This document shows positions 30,707 to 40,429 of a DNA stretch of 64,000 nucleotides, piece after piece. The position numbers and the translations under genes were made by a program. The stretch comes from Coriobacteriia bacterium (GTDB lineage Bacteria; Actinomycetota; Coriobacteriia; Anaerosomatales; PHET01), in NCBI GenBank assembly GCA_034370385.1, contig JAXMKZ010000011.1, forward strand, positions 101,103-165,102, read 5' to 3'. Below the pieces are notes generated by a model. It was not told where the DNA came from, did not search any database, and saw nothing but the letters and a program-made list of their open reading frames with translations. Every line of letters begins with the position of its first letter. The first letter of the stretch is position 1.

Positions 30707-33556
30707 TCAGTACCCGACTCGCACGTACTGGTGCCGCGGCTGGTACTCGTCGATTCCCAGCGCTTCGCGCCGCACCATGCGTCCATCTTCAAAGAAGTTG
30801 CGATACGACGCTACTACATATCCCGGCAGGCCCACCGTCTCGACGACGCGGCTCCCCGGTGCGAGCGTCTTGTCAAGCACCTCGCGAACCTCGAACGGGA
30901 TCGTGCGTTTCACCTCGGTCTCGATGCTCACGTCGGGCTTCTCGCCACTTCCATAGACGCTCACCGTCAGCTCATCGCCTTTGACATCGGCCCACACGAG
31001 GACCGGCGAACTCCGTGAGTTTTGAAACTGCAGGTCCACGATCGGGTAGTACGCGGTCGCGTCCAGGCCGGGGCCGAGATAGGTGACGGCCATTGAGTGG
31101 CTCTGCCGATCGACGATCCTGAGGCCCGCATGCAACGCCGCCTGGTACGCCGTCGACGAAACCTGGCACACGCCTCCACCGACGCCTGGCACGACCTTCC
31201 CGTTGGAGAATATGAGTGATTCCTGGTAGCCCGTCGCCTTGTTGCGCGGGCCCGTGATCTCGTTGAGCGAGAACGTCTCTCCGATTCCCAGCACCTCTCC
31301 ACGAATATGGTCGGCCGTGAGGCTGATGTTCACATCACGGCCGTCCTGGCCCTGGCGGAAGCGTGTGGTGAACGAAGCGATCTCGCGGTCGATACCGGTG
31401 CGCCTCAGGTCGTCAGCGGTGACGTTGGGTTGGCGTTTCGCGAGCGCAAGGTCAAACGACCCCTCGCCGGCATCGAGAGCCTTCTCGAGAGCCTGGACGC
31501 TGGCTGAGGTGTCGAGAGTCGTACCCGGCTTGCCTTCAACGATGCTCACCCGGTTCCCTGAGACCGTGAAGCGCGCGTCTACGGGCGCCTGCTCGGCGAC
31601 GTGGGATGAGTTCGCGAAGGAAGCAAGCGACGCCTCGGAGATCGCGGGTTTCCCTTCGACGACAGTCACGAGCTCGGCCACGCGCTCGCGCGGAAACGCC
31701 AGGTCCTTGCCGGGGGTCTTGCCTGTCACGTCGCGTGCCGTCCACTCTTTGACAGGGGCGAACACCTCATGGGCCGCCGTCGCTGTCACCGCGGCCGGAA
31801 CCTGGGTGACCGGAACCCGCACGGTGCGTTCTGCCTGCGTGCGGGCGAGCACGGCGGCGCCAAGCGCGCGCCGGAACGCGGGCTCGTCGACGCGCACACC
31901 CGGTGCGTCAGGGACGACCACGAGCTCGCCATCAGAGATCTCGAAGCGGGCGTCGACCGGGGTCCGTTCCAGCTCCGTCCGCGCCTGGGCCACCACCGTG
32001 GCGACGGCAGAGGTCTGCTCCGCCTCGACAGGCAGGACAAGCCGACCGCGCGCTGCGTCGACGCGCTCGCTCACCCGCCGGGGCACGGCCCCCACCCGCC
32101 CGACAAGGTAGGCTGCCTCGGCCGCCTGGCCGGCCTCGAGCCGGAGGTCGGCGGGCACGATCTCGATTGCGGTGGATTCCTCGACGATCTCGACGGTCAC
32201 CGGCGCGTCGCCGACGGCGGCCAACGTGGCGACCGCCTCGTCGCGCGTCATCCCCCCCACGTCGACACGGGCAACCCGCACTCCGTCTGCGATGCGGTCG
32301 CCCAGCGCGACTTCAGACACGGCAAGGACTCCGACCAACGCCAGGGCGCCCGTGAGAAGAATGGCCGTCCAAGCAGGCGAGAACAACGCGCGCCGACCTC
32401 TGACAGCGGCCGTGACAGCAGCGCTCTCCAGGTACTCAGCGTACAGCTCGGCGTTGCGCTCGACGCACGTTTCGACGCGGAACAAAGAACGGGCGCGCTC
32501 ATACCCTGCTGTACCCATCGCGATCCGCAACAGGTCGTCGTGCAGCAGGCGCTGCATCGCTTGGGCAAGCGCGGCGGGGTCGCGCGGCGGCACGACGAAT
32601 CCCGTCTGACCATCCACAACGAGTTCGCTGCATCCGCCGACGTCGGTGCAGATCACGGGCAGGCCGGCAGCCATCGCTTCGATGATCGTGTAGGGCAGCC
32701 CTTCCCATAGGGAGCTCAGCACGAATGCCCGTGAGCGCCTCAGGTACTCGCCTACGTCGTCGTGTTCGCCCTCGAAGCGCACGCGCTCAGTGACACCGAG
32801 CTCCGCGGCCTCGCGCTCGAGATCCGCACGCAGAGCGCCGTCACCTATGAGGGTCGCGCTGATGCCCTGCGCACCGGGTTCAAGGCCCGCGAGCGCCTGG
32901 AGCAGATACGTGTAGCCCTTCTGCTCGTCGAGCCGTCCCACCGAGACGAACGGGATGTCGCGCACCGCTGAGCGCGCGGCCTGGAAGTCACGCGGCCCGA
33001 CGCCGTTGTGGATGACGCGGACCTTGTCGAAGGACAGCACGCCCTCTTCGACGGCCTCGCGGCGCTCCTGCTCCGATACGGTCACGGTCACATCACAGAA
33101 GCGCGATGCGAACCGCTCCAGCGCCAGGTAGATGCGCCGCTTTCGCCCGCTTGCCGACTGGAACGACCAGCAGTGCGGCGTGAAGACGACAACCGGTACG
33201 CCGGCCATCCGGCCCGCCAGGCGTCCGAGGAAACCTGCCTTCGAACTGTGAAGGTGGATCACGTCCGGCCTGAGCTGACGGCACAGGCGCATCAGCCGGA
33301 AGAACGCGCGCGCATCGCTCAGCGGGCTGATCTCGCGCTTCATCGCAAGCTCAACGACCGACGCCCCGTCGTGACGAGCCCGTTCAGGCAACATGCCGCT
33401 CGTCGGGCACGCGACGGTGACGTCAGTGCCCCTCGCAATCAGGCCGGCCGCCAGGTCGGCGACGTGGCGTGCCGTCCCCGCAGTGGTCGGCTGAGACACC
33501 AACAGCACACGTGGCGACAAGGTCTCTTCGGCCCCCTCGCGCACGCCGCGTGTCAT
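30707..33556 (-). CDS. glycosyltransferase-VanW fusion protein
   Basis: A 949-residue protein joining two functions. N-terminal GT4 glycosyltransferase (about 15-390; TAGTARHVADLAAGL, VIHNGVGPRDF, EX7E in EGLPYTIIEAMAAGLPVI). Then one membrane helix (about 400-420), an extracytoplasmic part with repeated PG-binding-4-like domains, and a VanW domain (about 720-860) with PGVGGGVCQVSSTAYQAAL and the HSMAVTYL block, ending in a G5-like segment. The VanW half resembles YoaR/VanW wall proteins. The topology puts the transferase inside and VanW outside. ATG at 33556 begins 1 nt after the upstream stop; a GTG four codons earlier is an alternative. No frameshift is seen at the junction. Confidence 0.88.
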   Translation of the reverse strand: MTRGVREGAEETLSPRVLLVSQPTTAGTARHVADLAAGLIARGTDVTVACPTSGMLPERARHDGASVVELAMKREISPLSDARAFFRLMRLCRQLRPDVIHLHSSKAGFLGRLAGRMAGVPVVVFTPHCWSFQSASGRKRRIYLALERFASRFCDVTVTVSEQERREAVEEGVLSFDKVRVIHNGVGPRDFQAARSAVRDIPFVSVGRLDEQKGYTYLLQALAGLEPGAQGISATLIGDGALRADLEREAAELGVTERVRFEGEHDDVGEYLRRSRAFVLSSLWEGLPYTIIEAMAAGLPVICTDVGGCSELVVDGQTGFVVPPRDPAALAQAMQRLLHDDLLRIAMGTAGYERARSLFRVETCVERNAELYAEYLESAAVTAAVRGRRALFSPAWTAILLTGALALVGVLAVSEVALGDRIADGVRVARVDVGGMTRDEAVATLAAVGDAPVTVEIVEESTAIEIVPADLRLEAGQAAEAAYLVGRVGAVPRRVSERVDAARGRLVLPVEAEQTSAVATVVAQARTELERTPVDARFEISDGELVVVPDAPGVRVDEPAFRRALGAAVLARTQAERTVRVPVTQVPAAVTATAAHEVFAPVKEWTARDVTGKTPGKDLAFPRERVAELVTVVEGKPAISEASLASFANSSHVAEQAPVDARFTVSGNRVSIVEGKPGTTLDTSASVQALEKALDAGEGSFDLALAKRQPNVTADDLRRTGIDREIASFTTRFRQGQDGRDVNISLTADHIRGEVLGIGETFSLNEITGPRNKATGYQESLIFSNGKVVPGVGGGVCQVSSTAYQAALHAGLRIVDRQSHSMAVTYLGPGLDATAYYPIVDLQFQNSRSSPVLVWADVKGDELTVSVYGSGEKPDVSIETEVKRTIPFEVREVLDKTLAPGSRVVETVGLPGYVVASYRNFFEDGRMVRREALGIDEYQPRHQYVRVGY

Positions 33557-33557
33557 G

Positions 33558-34955
33558 TCAGTAAGCACCCTTCGCTGTAAGAACGGCGGGGATCGTCTTG
33601 AGCATCACACTCAGGTCCAGCCACACGGACCACGAGTCGATGTACATGAAGTCAAGCCAGATTCGCTCGTCGAACGGCACGTCGGAACGACCGTTGACTT
33701 GCCAGATGCCGGTGATGCCGGGGGCGACTGAGAGGCGCTTCTTCTGCCACTCGTCGTAGACTGCGACCTCGGCCGCCACCGCAGGGCGAGGACCGACCAG
33801 GCTCATCTCGCCCTTGAGGACGTTGATCACCTGGGGCAACTCGTCGATGGAGGACTTGCGAAGAAACGCACCGACCTTGGTTATTCGCGAGTCGGCCTTG
33901 TTCTTCAGGCCACGCGCGTCGTCCTCGCCCAACTGCTCCAGCGCTTCGTTGTCCTTGTCCGCACCGTCGGACATCGACCGGAACTTGTACATGTAGAACG
34001 GCTTACCGCGCAGACCGATGCGCTCATGCTTGAAGAAGACGGGTCCAGGGGAATCGAGCTTGATCGCCAGCGCGATCAAAGGCAGGAGCGGCAGCAACAG
34101 TAGCGCGGCGAGACCCCCGATGATCAGGTCCTCCGCGCGCTTCACGAAACGCTCGGGCGCAGTCAGCTCATGGCGATGAAGGCGCAGCAGGGGCAACCCC
34201 GCGAGGTCCTCGACCTTCATCCCAGCGCTCACGAACTGGAAGAATCGCGGCATCATGAGTACTTCGACCTTCGGTGGCATCTGGTAGAGCGCGATGAGCA
34301 TCTCCTCGGTCGGGTTGTGCGTGTAGGCGAATATGGCGACCTCGGCGCCCGTGGAATCGATGATGTCGTGTATCTGGCAGACATCGCCAACCAATGGCTC
34401 GCTGCGTCCGCGCACCGAGGTGCGCGGCCCATCATCGACGAAACCCGCGGTCACGAGTCCAAGCTCCGGATGTGTCTCGATCTTCTCCGCGACAAGCACC
34501 GCAGCAAAACCGCTGCCGATGATGATCGCCCGACGCGTGTCGCCCTTTCGGAACAACGCGTTGTATACCGGGGCAGCCAACAACCTGCCGAGTGGCACCA
34601 GGACGGCTCCCGCGAGCCACAAACCCAGCACGTCTTGCGGCGTTGCCCCGAGCTCGACCCCTAGGAAGTCGAGGGTCACAAGCAGCATCAATGCCGCCGT
34701 CACCACTCCGACCATGTGCGGAGCGCGCGCAAGGGCGTCGAAGTGCAGTCGGGTCGAGTAGATTCCCGTCATCAGCGCCACCAGCGGGACCGCCACCGCA
34801 AACGCGATGAGCAGTTCTCGGGGGGCGCCCTGATTCACCAGGACAGCCAGAGCCACCATCCCGAAGTCGATGGTACCGAGCAGCGCAGGCCAGCGCCTAT
34901 TCGGCTTCCATGCGCCGCGAGGCTTATCACTATTCATCGCAACTTGACCCGACAA
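33558..34955 (-). CDS. polyprenyl-phosphate hexose-1-phosphate transferase (WbaP-type)
   Basis: A 465-residue initiating enzyme of polysaccharide synthesis. Four to five N-terminal helices, a CoA-binding-like nucleotide domain (about 130-250) and the C-terminal bacterial sugar transferase domain (about 265-460) with [38 protein letters not shown] and VGPRPA. It transfers a sugar-1-phosphate from UDP-sugar to undecaprenyl phosphate. A TTG start is favoured because GGGAGGT lies 7 nt before it; an upstream GTG (34973) and a downstream ATG (MNSDK) are alternatives. First gene of the operon. Confidence 0.9.
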   Translation of the reverse strand: MSGQVAMNSDKPRGAWKPNRRWPALLGTIDFGMVALAVLVNQGAPRELLIAFAVAVPLVALMTGIYSTRLHFDALARAPHMVGVVTAALMLLVTLDFLGVELGATPQDVLGLWLAGAVLVPLGRLLAAPVYNALFRKGDTRRAIIIGSGFAAVLVAEKIETHPELGLVTAGFVDDGPRTSVRGRSEPLVGDVCQIHDIIDSTGAEVAIFAYTHNPTEEMLIALYQMPPKVEVLMMPRFFQFVSAGMKVEDLAGLPLLRLHRHELTAPERFVKRAEDLIIGGLAALLLLPLLPLIALAIKLDSPGPVFFKHERIGLRGKPFYMYKFRSMSDGADKDNEALEQLGEDDARGLKNKADSRITKVGAFLRKSSIDELPQVINVLKGEMSLVGPRPAVAAEVAVYDEWQKKRLSVAPGITGIWQVNGRSDVPFDERIWLDFMYIDSWSVWLDLSVMLKTIPAVLTAKGAY

Positions 34956-34990
34956 GCCCCTGACCTCCCTCACCGTTGTCGTAACAGATG

Positions 34991-34996
34991 ATTATA
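34991..34996 (-). promoter_or_regulatory. -10 box of the exopolysaccharide operon
   Basis: A perfect TATAAT on the minus strand within GTATATAATCATC, about 35 nt before the first gene. No matching TTGACA is seen 16-18 nt upstream (the hexamer there is near GTGTCT), so an activator or other sigma contact may be needed. The 250 bp between here and hspR hold no gene I can support. Confidence 0.55.
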
Positions 34997-35264
34997 TACG
35001 CAACGCTTCTATAGACACAGTGCACGCCCTTCACGAGGGCGCTACCGCTTCACGCTTCAAGCCGGCGCCGGCCGACCCTTGATCAGGCGTGTCCACACCC
35101 AGGCGACCGCCTGTCAACCGTGCCCTCCGAAGCGCTCGCCACTGTTGACGCCTTCGAGCCAGCGAACGAAGCCGCTCCGACGGTCGCCTGTGCGTTGCAC
35201 GGTCGAGGTGGACCCGGCTGCTCCGTCACGCTCGTCCAACTGCGGCTTCGGGATGTCAGCCATG

Positions 35265-35663
35265 TCACTCACCGCCCTCTCTGCGGGCAACCGGTCCTCT
35301 GTGCACGCGAACGAGCGCGGTACGCACGTGGCGCGCACGTTCGGCCTGAAGGCGCTCGCGTTCGAGGCGCCGGATGTGGGCATGCGCAGAGGCCAGCTCG
35401 GCCCGGAGCGCGTCAATCTCGCACTGCAACCCCATGATGCGGGTGACTCCGGCGAGATTGATGCCTTCGACCTGCGTCAACTCCTGAATAAGCCGCAACC
35501 GCTCGATATCGGCGTCCGAGTACAGCCGGGTGTTGCCACCCGAGCGCTGGGGTTGGATGAGCTGTTTGCGCTCATAGATTCGCAGCGTCTGAGGGTGCAC
35601 GCCCGCGAGGTCCGCGGCCACGCTGATCATGTAGAGGGGTCGCTCCCTGCCTGTCCGTGCCAT
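35265..35663 (-). CDS. hspR: HspR, MerR-family heat shock repressor
   Basis: A 132-residue MerR-type regulator. The winged-helix domain (about 10-78) reads [20 protein letters not shown] then [15 protein letters not shown], the HspR hallmark. A coiled dimerisation helix follows (about 85-115). In Actinomycetota HspR represses the dnaK operon and often clpB and lon, with DnaK as co-repressor; all three genes lie in this window. It is the last gene of the dnaK-grpE-dnaJ-hspR operon, 48 nt after dnaJ. The basic C-terminal end is longer than needed for the domain. Confidence 0.93.
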   Translation of the reverse strand: MARTGRERPLYMISVAADLAGVHPQTLRIYERKQLIQPQRSGGNTRLYSDADIERLRLIQELTQVEGINLAGVTRIMGLQCEIDALRAELASAHAHIRRLERERLQAERARHVRTALVRVHRGPVARREGGE

Positions 35664-35711
35664 GTGCGTGAGACCTTCCTCGCATGCCAGACGCGCGCGT
35701 CTGCCCAGGAA

Positions 35712-36803
35712 TCATCCGATGTGTGCTCTGATATCCTCGTGACCTTCCGCGACGAACTCCCCGAGCAGGTCCTTCTGCCGCTCCGACAGGCTTAGCGGCA
35801 CTACCACCTTCGCCTTGACGAGCAGGTCGCCCTGACCGGTGCCTTTGAGTCGGGGAGCGCCCTTCCCGCTCATCTTGAACACCCTGCCGTGCTGTGTGCC
35901 GAAGGGAATCTTCAGCTTCGCGCGCCCGCCGTCCGGAGTGGGGATCCGGACCTCCGCGCCGAGGGCCGCCTCCGCCACGGAGATCGGCAACTCGAGCACC
36001 ACATCGGCCCCATCGCGGCTGAAGTAGGGGTGCGGCGAGATTCGTGTTACCACGTACAGGTCACCAGCCGGGCCGCCGCCCTCGCCCGGTTCACCCTTGC
36101 CCTTGAACCGGAGTCTTCCCCCGTCGGTCGCACCCGCGGGCACGTTGACGGTGAGGGGGCGCCGACGCCTCACCCTGCCGGCGCCACGGCACTTCGAGCA
36201 CTTCTCCTCGATGACGGTGCCACTGCCACCGCATGTCGGACACGTCCGCGAGAACGCGAACATGCCCTGACCATCGCTCACGGCACCGCGTCCGCCGCAT
36301 GGCGCACACGAGACCGGCGAGGTCCCGGGTTTGGCCCCGCTGCCCGCACATGCATCGCAAGGCTCTGTGCGTTCGACCTCGACTCTGACCGAACTACCTT
36401 CGTACGCCTGCTCGAATGTCAGGCCGAGTTCCATCTGGATGTCGTGCCCCCGCTTTGGCTGGGGACCACGTGTTCGACCGGCCGCCCCGCCAAATACGCT
36501 ACCGAACAGGTCTCCCAGGTCGCCGAGGTCGACGTTGTCGACACGCACCCTGCCCCCCTGCGGCCGGCCCGCGCCGGGTGGCACCTGTCCGCTGAAGTAC
36601 TGACCGTACTGGTCGTATTGCTTGCGCTTCTCGCCGTCAGCGAGGACCTCATAAGCCTGGTTGATCTCTTTGAACTTCTCTTCGTCGCCACCGGTGTCGG
36701 GGTGGTGCTTACGGGCGAGGCGGCGAAACGCCTTCTTGATGTCGTCGGACGAGGCGTCCTTCCTCACGCCCAGAACGTCGTAGTAGTTGCTGCTCGGCGC
36801 CAT
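35712..36803 (-). CDS. dnaJ: DnaJ co-chaperone
   Basis: A 363-residue type I Hsp40. J domain (about 5-70) with the HPD motif in KHHPDTGG, a short G/F-like region (GGAAGRTRG), then the four CxxCxGxG-type zinc repeats ([32 protein letters not shown]) and a C-terminal substrate-binding domain. It delivers clients to DnaK and triggers ATP hydrolysis. It starts 6 nt after the grpE stop, in the standard operon. Confidence 0.96.
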   Translation of the reverse strand: MAPSSNYYDVLGVRKDASSDDIKKAFRRLARKHHPDTGGDEEKFKEINQAYEVLADGEKRKQYDQYGQYFSGQVPPGAGRPQGGRVRVDNVDLGDLGDLFGSVFGGAAGRTRGPQPKRGHDIQMELGLTFEQAYEGSSVRVEVERTEPCDACAGSGAKPGTSPVSCAPCGGRGAVSDGQGMFAFSRTCPTCGGSGTVIEEKCSKCRGAGRVRRRRPLTVNVPAGATDGGRLRFKGKGEPGEGGGPAGDLYVVTRISPHPYFSRDGADVVLELPISVAEAALGAEVRIPTPDGGRAKLKIPFGTQHGRVFKMSGKGAPRLKGTGQGDLLVKAKVVVPLSLSERQKDLLGEFVAEGHEDIRAHIG

Positions 36804-36809
36804 AGTCGC

Positions 36810-37376
36810 CTACTCTCCCGCCGGGCCTCCGGTAGACACCACGACCATCGCCGGACGCAGCACACGCCCGTGCATCTCATAGCCCTTCTGGAACACATCG
36901 ACCACGGTGTGGTCTGCGACCTCGAGGGACTCTTGCATCTGAACGGCCTGGTGCCGGTTGGGGTCGAACGGCTGCCCGAAGGGATCGATCGGCGTACAAC
37001 CCTCCCGGACGAGCACGTCGAGGAGCTTGCGGCGTACTGCGTCGAGCCCCTCGGTGATATCGCTGCCGTCGCCGACGGCGTGATCGATGGCGCGATCCAG
37101 GTCGTCAAGAACGGGGAAAAGTGCCTCCACTATGCGCTCCCCTGCTCTGAGCAGGGCGTCTTGGTGCCGAGTCTCGAGTCGTTTCCGGGTGTTCTCGAAG
37201 TCGGCCTGAGCGCGCGTCGCCTTGTCCCGCCAATCGGCAGCCTCGGCGCGCGCGCTCTCGATCTCGTCCTCCATGACGTCGCCGCGGAACTCGAGCTCGG
37301 CCCCGAGGTCATCTGCAAGTTCCGGATCGAACTCATCCGGAACCGCAGAGTCGAGAGCTCTTTCGTCGTCGGCCAT
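36810..37376 (-). CDS. grpE: GrpE nucleotide exchange factor
   Basis: A 188-residue protein with an acidic N-terminus, a long coiled-coil (about 38-85, ending in QADFENTRKRLE) and the C-terminal beta-wing with GCTPIDPFGQPFDPNRHQAV and the closing VVDVFQKGYEMHGRVLRPA signature. It releases ADP from DnaK. It starts 2 nt after the dnaK stop. Confidence 0.96.
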   Translation of the reverse strand: MADDERALDSAVPDEFDPELADDLGAELEFRGDVMEDEIESARAEAADWRDKATRAQADFENTRKRLETRHQDALLRAGERIVEALFPVLDDLDRAIDHAVGDGSDITEGLDAVRRKLLDVLVREGCTPIDPFGQPFDPNRHQAVQMQESLEVADHTVVDVFQKGYEMHGRVLRPAMVVVSTGGPAGE

Positions 37377-37378
37377 GA

Positions 37379-39286
37379 CTACGCTTCCTCGTCTTCGACT
37401 ACCTCGTAGTCGGCGTCGACGACGTTGTCATCAGCAGGTTCTGCCGGTGCAGCGTCCGCGCCGTCATCGGCGCCCGATGAGGACTGGACGTCCTGGTAGA
37501 CGATCTCGGCGAGCTTGTAGCTGGCCTCCTGAAGCGTCTCGGTCGCGGACTTGATGGCATCGACATCGTCGCCCTCAAGCGCCTTTCTCACGTCGGCCAT
37601 CGCCTCTTCGCATGCGGTCCTTGTCTCCGCGGGGACTTTGTCACCCAGGTCCTTCAGGGACTTCTCAGTGGCGTAGACGAGGCTGTCGGCCGTGTTGCGG
37701 ACCTCGGCCTGCTCCTTGATCTTGCGGTCCTCGTCCGCGTGGGCCTCAGCGTCCTTGACCATCGTGTCGACCTCTTCGTCAGAGAGCGCCGTCGAGCCGG
37801 TGATCGTGATCTTGGTCTCCTGGCCGGTGCCCATGTCCTTGGCCGACACGTTCACGATGCCGTTGGCGTCGATATCGAAGGCCACTTCGATCTGCGGCAC
37901 GCCGCGGGGCGCCGGCGGGAGGTTGTTGAGGTGGAATCGGCCGAGGGTCTTGTTCGCCGATGCCATCTCGCGCTCGCCCTGCAGCACGTGAACCTCGACA
38001 GAGGTCTGACTGTCTGCCGCGGTCGTGAAGACCTCGCTCTTGCGAGTCGGGATCGTGGTGTTGCGGTCGATGAGCTTGGTCATGACCCCACCGAGCGTCT
38101 CGACACCCAGCGAAAGCGGTGTCACGTCGAGGAGCAGAATGTCTTTGACGTCGCCCGCGAGAACCCCGCCCTGGATCGCCGCTCCAACTGCGACGACCTC
38201 GTCCGGATTCACGCCCATGTGCGGGTCCTTGCCGGTGATCTTCTTGACGATCTCCTGGACCGCGGGCATGCGGGTCGAGCCGCCGACGAGGATGACCTCA
38301 TCGATGTCGCCCACCTTGACACCGGCGTCCTTCATCGCGGACTCAACCGGCTTCTTGGTGCGATCGAGCAGCTCGCTCGTGATCTTCTCGAACTCAGCAC
38401 GTGTGAGCGAGTAGTCCAGGTGCTTGGGACCCGATGCGTCGGCGGTGATGAACGGGAGGTTGATCTGAGTGGTCTGTGCCGACGAGAGCTCCATCTTGGC
38501 GCGCTCCGCGGACTCCTTGAGACGCTGCAACGCCATCTTGTCGGCGCGCAGATCGATGCCGGTGTCGCCGAGGAACTTGTCGGCGAGCCAGTCGATGACC
38601 ATGTGGTCCCAGTCATCGCCGCCGAGGTGGTTGTCGCCGTTAGTGGATTTGACCTCGAACACACCCTCGCCGATGTCGAGTACCGACACGTCGAAGGTGC
38701 CGCCGCCGAGGTCGAAGACGAGGACCGTCTGATTCTCGTGACCCTTGTCCAGGCCGTAGGCGAGCGCAGCTGCGGTCGGCTCGTTGATGATACGCAGCAC
38801 TTCCAGGCCCGCGATCTTGCCGGCGTCCTTCGTGGCCTGCCGCTGCATGTCGTTGAAGTAGGCCGGCACGGTGATGACGGCCTGCGTCACGGTCTCACCC
38901 AGGTACTTCTCGGCATCGGCCTTGAGCTTCTGCAGCACCATCGCCGAGATCTCCTCGGGCGTGTAGTCCTTGCCCTCGATCTCGACGCTGCTGCGACCGT
39001 CCTTGCCCTTGACCACGCTGTAGGAGATCGTCTTGCGCTCGCTCACGGTCTCGGCGAACTTCCGTCCGACGAATCGCTTGATCGATGTGATCGTGTTGTC
39101 CGGATTGGTGACCGCCTGGTTCTTGGCGGCCTTGCCCACGATGCGCTCGCCATCCTTGCGGAACGCGACCACTGAAGGAGTCGTGCGGTCGCCCTCTTGG
39201 TTGACGATGATGCTCGGCTCGCCGCCCTCAAGGACCGCCATTGCCGAGTTCGTGGTGCCCAGATCGATACCTATGACCTTGCCCAT
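37379..39286 (-). CDS. dnaK: DnaK (Hsp70) chaperone
   Basis: A 635-residue Hsp70. The ATPase domain opens with [15 protein letters not shown] and contains [15 protein letters not shown] and [15 protein letters not shown]. The substrate domain and helical lid follow, with an acidic C-terminal tail ([14 protein letters not shown]). The ATG at 39286 has GGGGAG 10 nt upstream; twelve earlier codons in frame are not coding. The leader contains a sigma70-like promoter. It works with GrpE, DnaJ and ClpB from this window. Confidence 0.98.
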   Translation of the reverse strand: MGKVIGIDLGTTNSAMAVLEGGEPSIIVNQEGDRTTPSVVAFRKDGERIVGKAAKNQAVTNPDNTITSIKRFVGRKFAETVSERKTISYSVVKGKDGRSSVEIEGKDYTPEEISAMVLQKLKADAEKYLGETVTQAVITVPAYFNDMQRQATKDAGKIAGLEVLRIINEPTAAALAYGLDKGHENQTVLVFDLGGGTFDVSVLDIGEGVFEVKSTNGDNHLGGDDWDHMVIDWLADKFLGDTGIDLRADKMALQRLKESAERAKMELSSAQTTQINLPFITADASGPKHLDYSLTRAEFEKITSELLDRTKKPVESAMKDAGVKVGDIDEVILVGGSTRMPAVQEIVKKITGKDPHMGVNPDEVVAVGAAIQGGVLAGDVKDILLLDVTPLSLGVETLGGVMTKLIDRNTTIPTRKSEVFTTAADSQTSVEVHVLQGEREMASANKTLGRFHLNNLPPAPRGVPQIEVAFDIDANGIVNVSAKDMGTGQETKITITGSTALSDEEVDTMVKDAEAHADEDRKIKEQAEVRNTADSLVYATEKSLKDLGDKVPAETRTACEEAMADVRKALEGDDVDAIKSATETLQEASYKLAEIVYQDVQSSSGADDGADAAPAEPADDNVVDADYEVVEDEEA

Positions 39287-39373
39287 CTTGTCTCGCTCCC
39301 CTTTCACATCGCGAGGCACCATGCCCCGCGCCTACGACGTTTTGTGCGGCCCGTTCATCCCGACCGCCGACCG

Positions 39374-39402
39374 AAGATAATATCTAAGCGTCCCATTGTC
39401 AA
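39374..39402 (-). promoter_or_regulatory. dnaK operon promoter
   Basis: TTGACA (39397-39402) and TATCTT (39374-39379) are exactly 17 nt apart on the minus strand, with a leader of about 80 nt. Neither a CIRCE element nor a recognisable HAIR repeat (CTTGAGT-N7-ACTCAAG) overlaps it; only the half CTTGACA is present. The rest of the 318-bp gap to the ferredoxin gene carries the divergent promoter listed next. Confidence 0.75.
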
Positions 39403-39516
39403 GTAATGTGCCAGTGCGACCCATATTCTACCCGGCGAACCCCTACGCCAAACCACCGTCGCACCGTGCCCTTCCGCTCTTCCCGAACCGGTCCTGTGTT
39501 TCGCGAGACTCACCCC

Positions 39517-39545
39517 TTTACACGTGCACGGGAGGTGGGTAAGGT
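39517..39545 (+). promoter_or_regulatory. promoter of the 2[4Fe-4S] ferredoxin gene
   Basis: TTTACA (39517-39522) and TAAGGT (39540-39545) have a 17-nt spacer. The predicted start near 39552 gives a leader of about 50 nt ending in an AAGGAG site. Confidence 0.65.
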
Positions 39546-39604
39546 ACGCACGAAACACGGGCGGCCAGAGAGCGCCGACCGCGCCATCGCACTAAGGAGT
39601 GAGC

Positions 39605-39793
39605 ATGCCCCGACCCATCATCAACGAGGATGACTGTTCGGCCTGCGGTATCTGCGTGGACGAGTGTCCGAGCAATGTGCTCGAGATCGTCGGGGATGCG
39701 GCCGAGCCGGTTCACGACGAGAACTGCAACGGCTGCGAAGCCTGCATGGAGGTCTGCCCGATGGGCGCGATCACCGAGATCGAGCAGGACTAG
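39605..39793 (+). CDS. 2[4Fe-4S] ferredoxin
   Basis: A 62-residue clostridial-type ferredoxin with two complete cluster motifs: CSACGICVDECPSN and CNGCEACMEVCPMG. It is a soluble low-potential electron carrier and the likely partner for ferredoxin enzymes such as the AOR at 50648. AAGGAG lies 6 nt before the ATG. It has its own promoter and a strong terminator, so it is a single-gene unit and probably well expressed. Confidence 0.95.
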   Translation: MPRPIINEDDCSACGICVDECPSNVLEIVGDAAEPVHDENCNGCEACMEVCPMGAITEIEQD

Positions 39794-39818
39794 GTCCGCA
39801 GCGATCACGTGAGTCTGA

Positions 39819-39845
39819 GGGCGCCAGTGGGCGCCCTTCTCATCT
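39819..39845 (+). terminator. intrinsic terminator of the ferredoxin gene
   Basis: GGGCGCC (39819-39825) pairs with GGCGCCC (39830-39836) around AGTG, followed by TTCTCATCTT, 26 nt after the stop codon. Confidence 0.85.
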
Positions 39846-39871
39846 TCACGGGCCCTTTCGGGGCCGATGCA

Positions 39872-40429
39872 TCAGAATACCGGGCCATCCGGCGCTGCGG
39901 CTTTCAGCTCTCGCCACACCGTGCGTTTGAGCCGCTCGTCACCGAGCGAGGCCTCAAACCCGCTCAGGACGACGATGCGCCTTCCGTCCGACACCACCGG
40001 CGAGCCCGCCTTCAGTGAGGGAATCTCAAACGCGCGTGCAAGGTCGTCCGCCGCAACCGCGTCAAGGGCGATCACCACGCGCGGGTCGATCGCTTCGACC
40101 TGCAGACGGAGTCGCGCTGCGCGCGCACCGTCGTCAAGTCCGGATATCGGTGACGACAGTGTCATGAACGCCAGCGGCGGATCCCATCCGAGCGCCTCCA
40201 GAGCCTTGTGAAGCGCCTCGCCGTCGGCACCACTCAACGCAGGGCCGCCGCACGCTTCGGCGGGCCCGGGCGAGCCCTTGACGACCACCACGGACGCGAG
40301 TGGGTCCCCGCTCCAGCGCACGGTGTCCGCTCCGGGCGCAAGGGCGTCAGCCGCGGCTAGCTCAGCGCGAGCCTTGGCCTCGTACGACGCCCGAAGCCGC
40401 ACACTCCGCTCTTCGAAGCTCTCGCTCAC
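39872..40429 (-). CDS. uracil-DNA glycosylase-fold protein, degenerate
   Basis: A 185-residue protein with pattern resemblance to family 4 uracil-DNA glycosylases. VVVVKGSPGPAEACGGPALS resembles the GEAPG...GxPF active-site loop, and VIALDAVAADDLARAF with a late VVLSGF block fits the later core strands. The four Fe-S cysteines of family 4 are not visible, and the catalytic-loop residues do not match, so it may have lost activity or act on another base. Translationally coupled (GTGA) to the epimerase gene, with no shared pathway that I can name. Family call is tentative. Confidence 0.5.
   Translation of the reverse strand: MSESFEERSVRLRASYEAKARAELAAADALAPGADTVRWSGDPLASVVVVKGSPGPAEACGGPALSGADGEALHKALEALGWDPPLAFMTLSSPISGLDDGARAARLRLQVEAIDPRVVIALDAVAADDLARAFEIPSLKAGSPVVSDGRRIVVLSGFEASLGDERLKRTVWRELKAAAPDGPVF

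Noticed and set aside
35026..35042. CGCCCT/AGGGCG hairpin downstream of hspR as operon terminator
   Set aside because: The stem is only 6 bp, there is no U-tract and it lies over 200 nt past the stop codon.
35079..35795. A 238-codon plus-strand frame opposite hspR
   Set aside because: It is the complement of a well-recognised MerR-type gene and has no domain of its own.
37739..39175. A 478-codon plus-strand frame opposite dnaK
   Set aside because: It mirrors dnaK codons and carries no protein motif.
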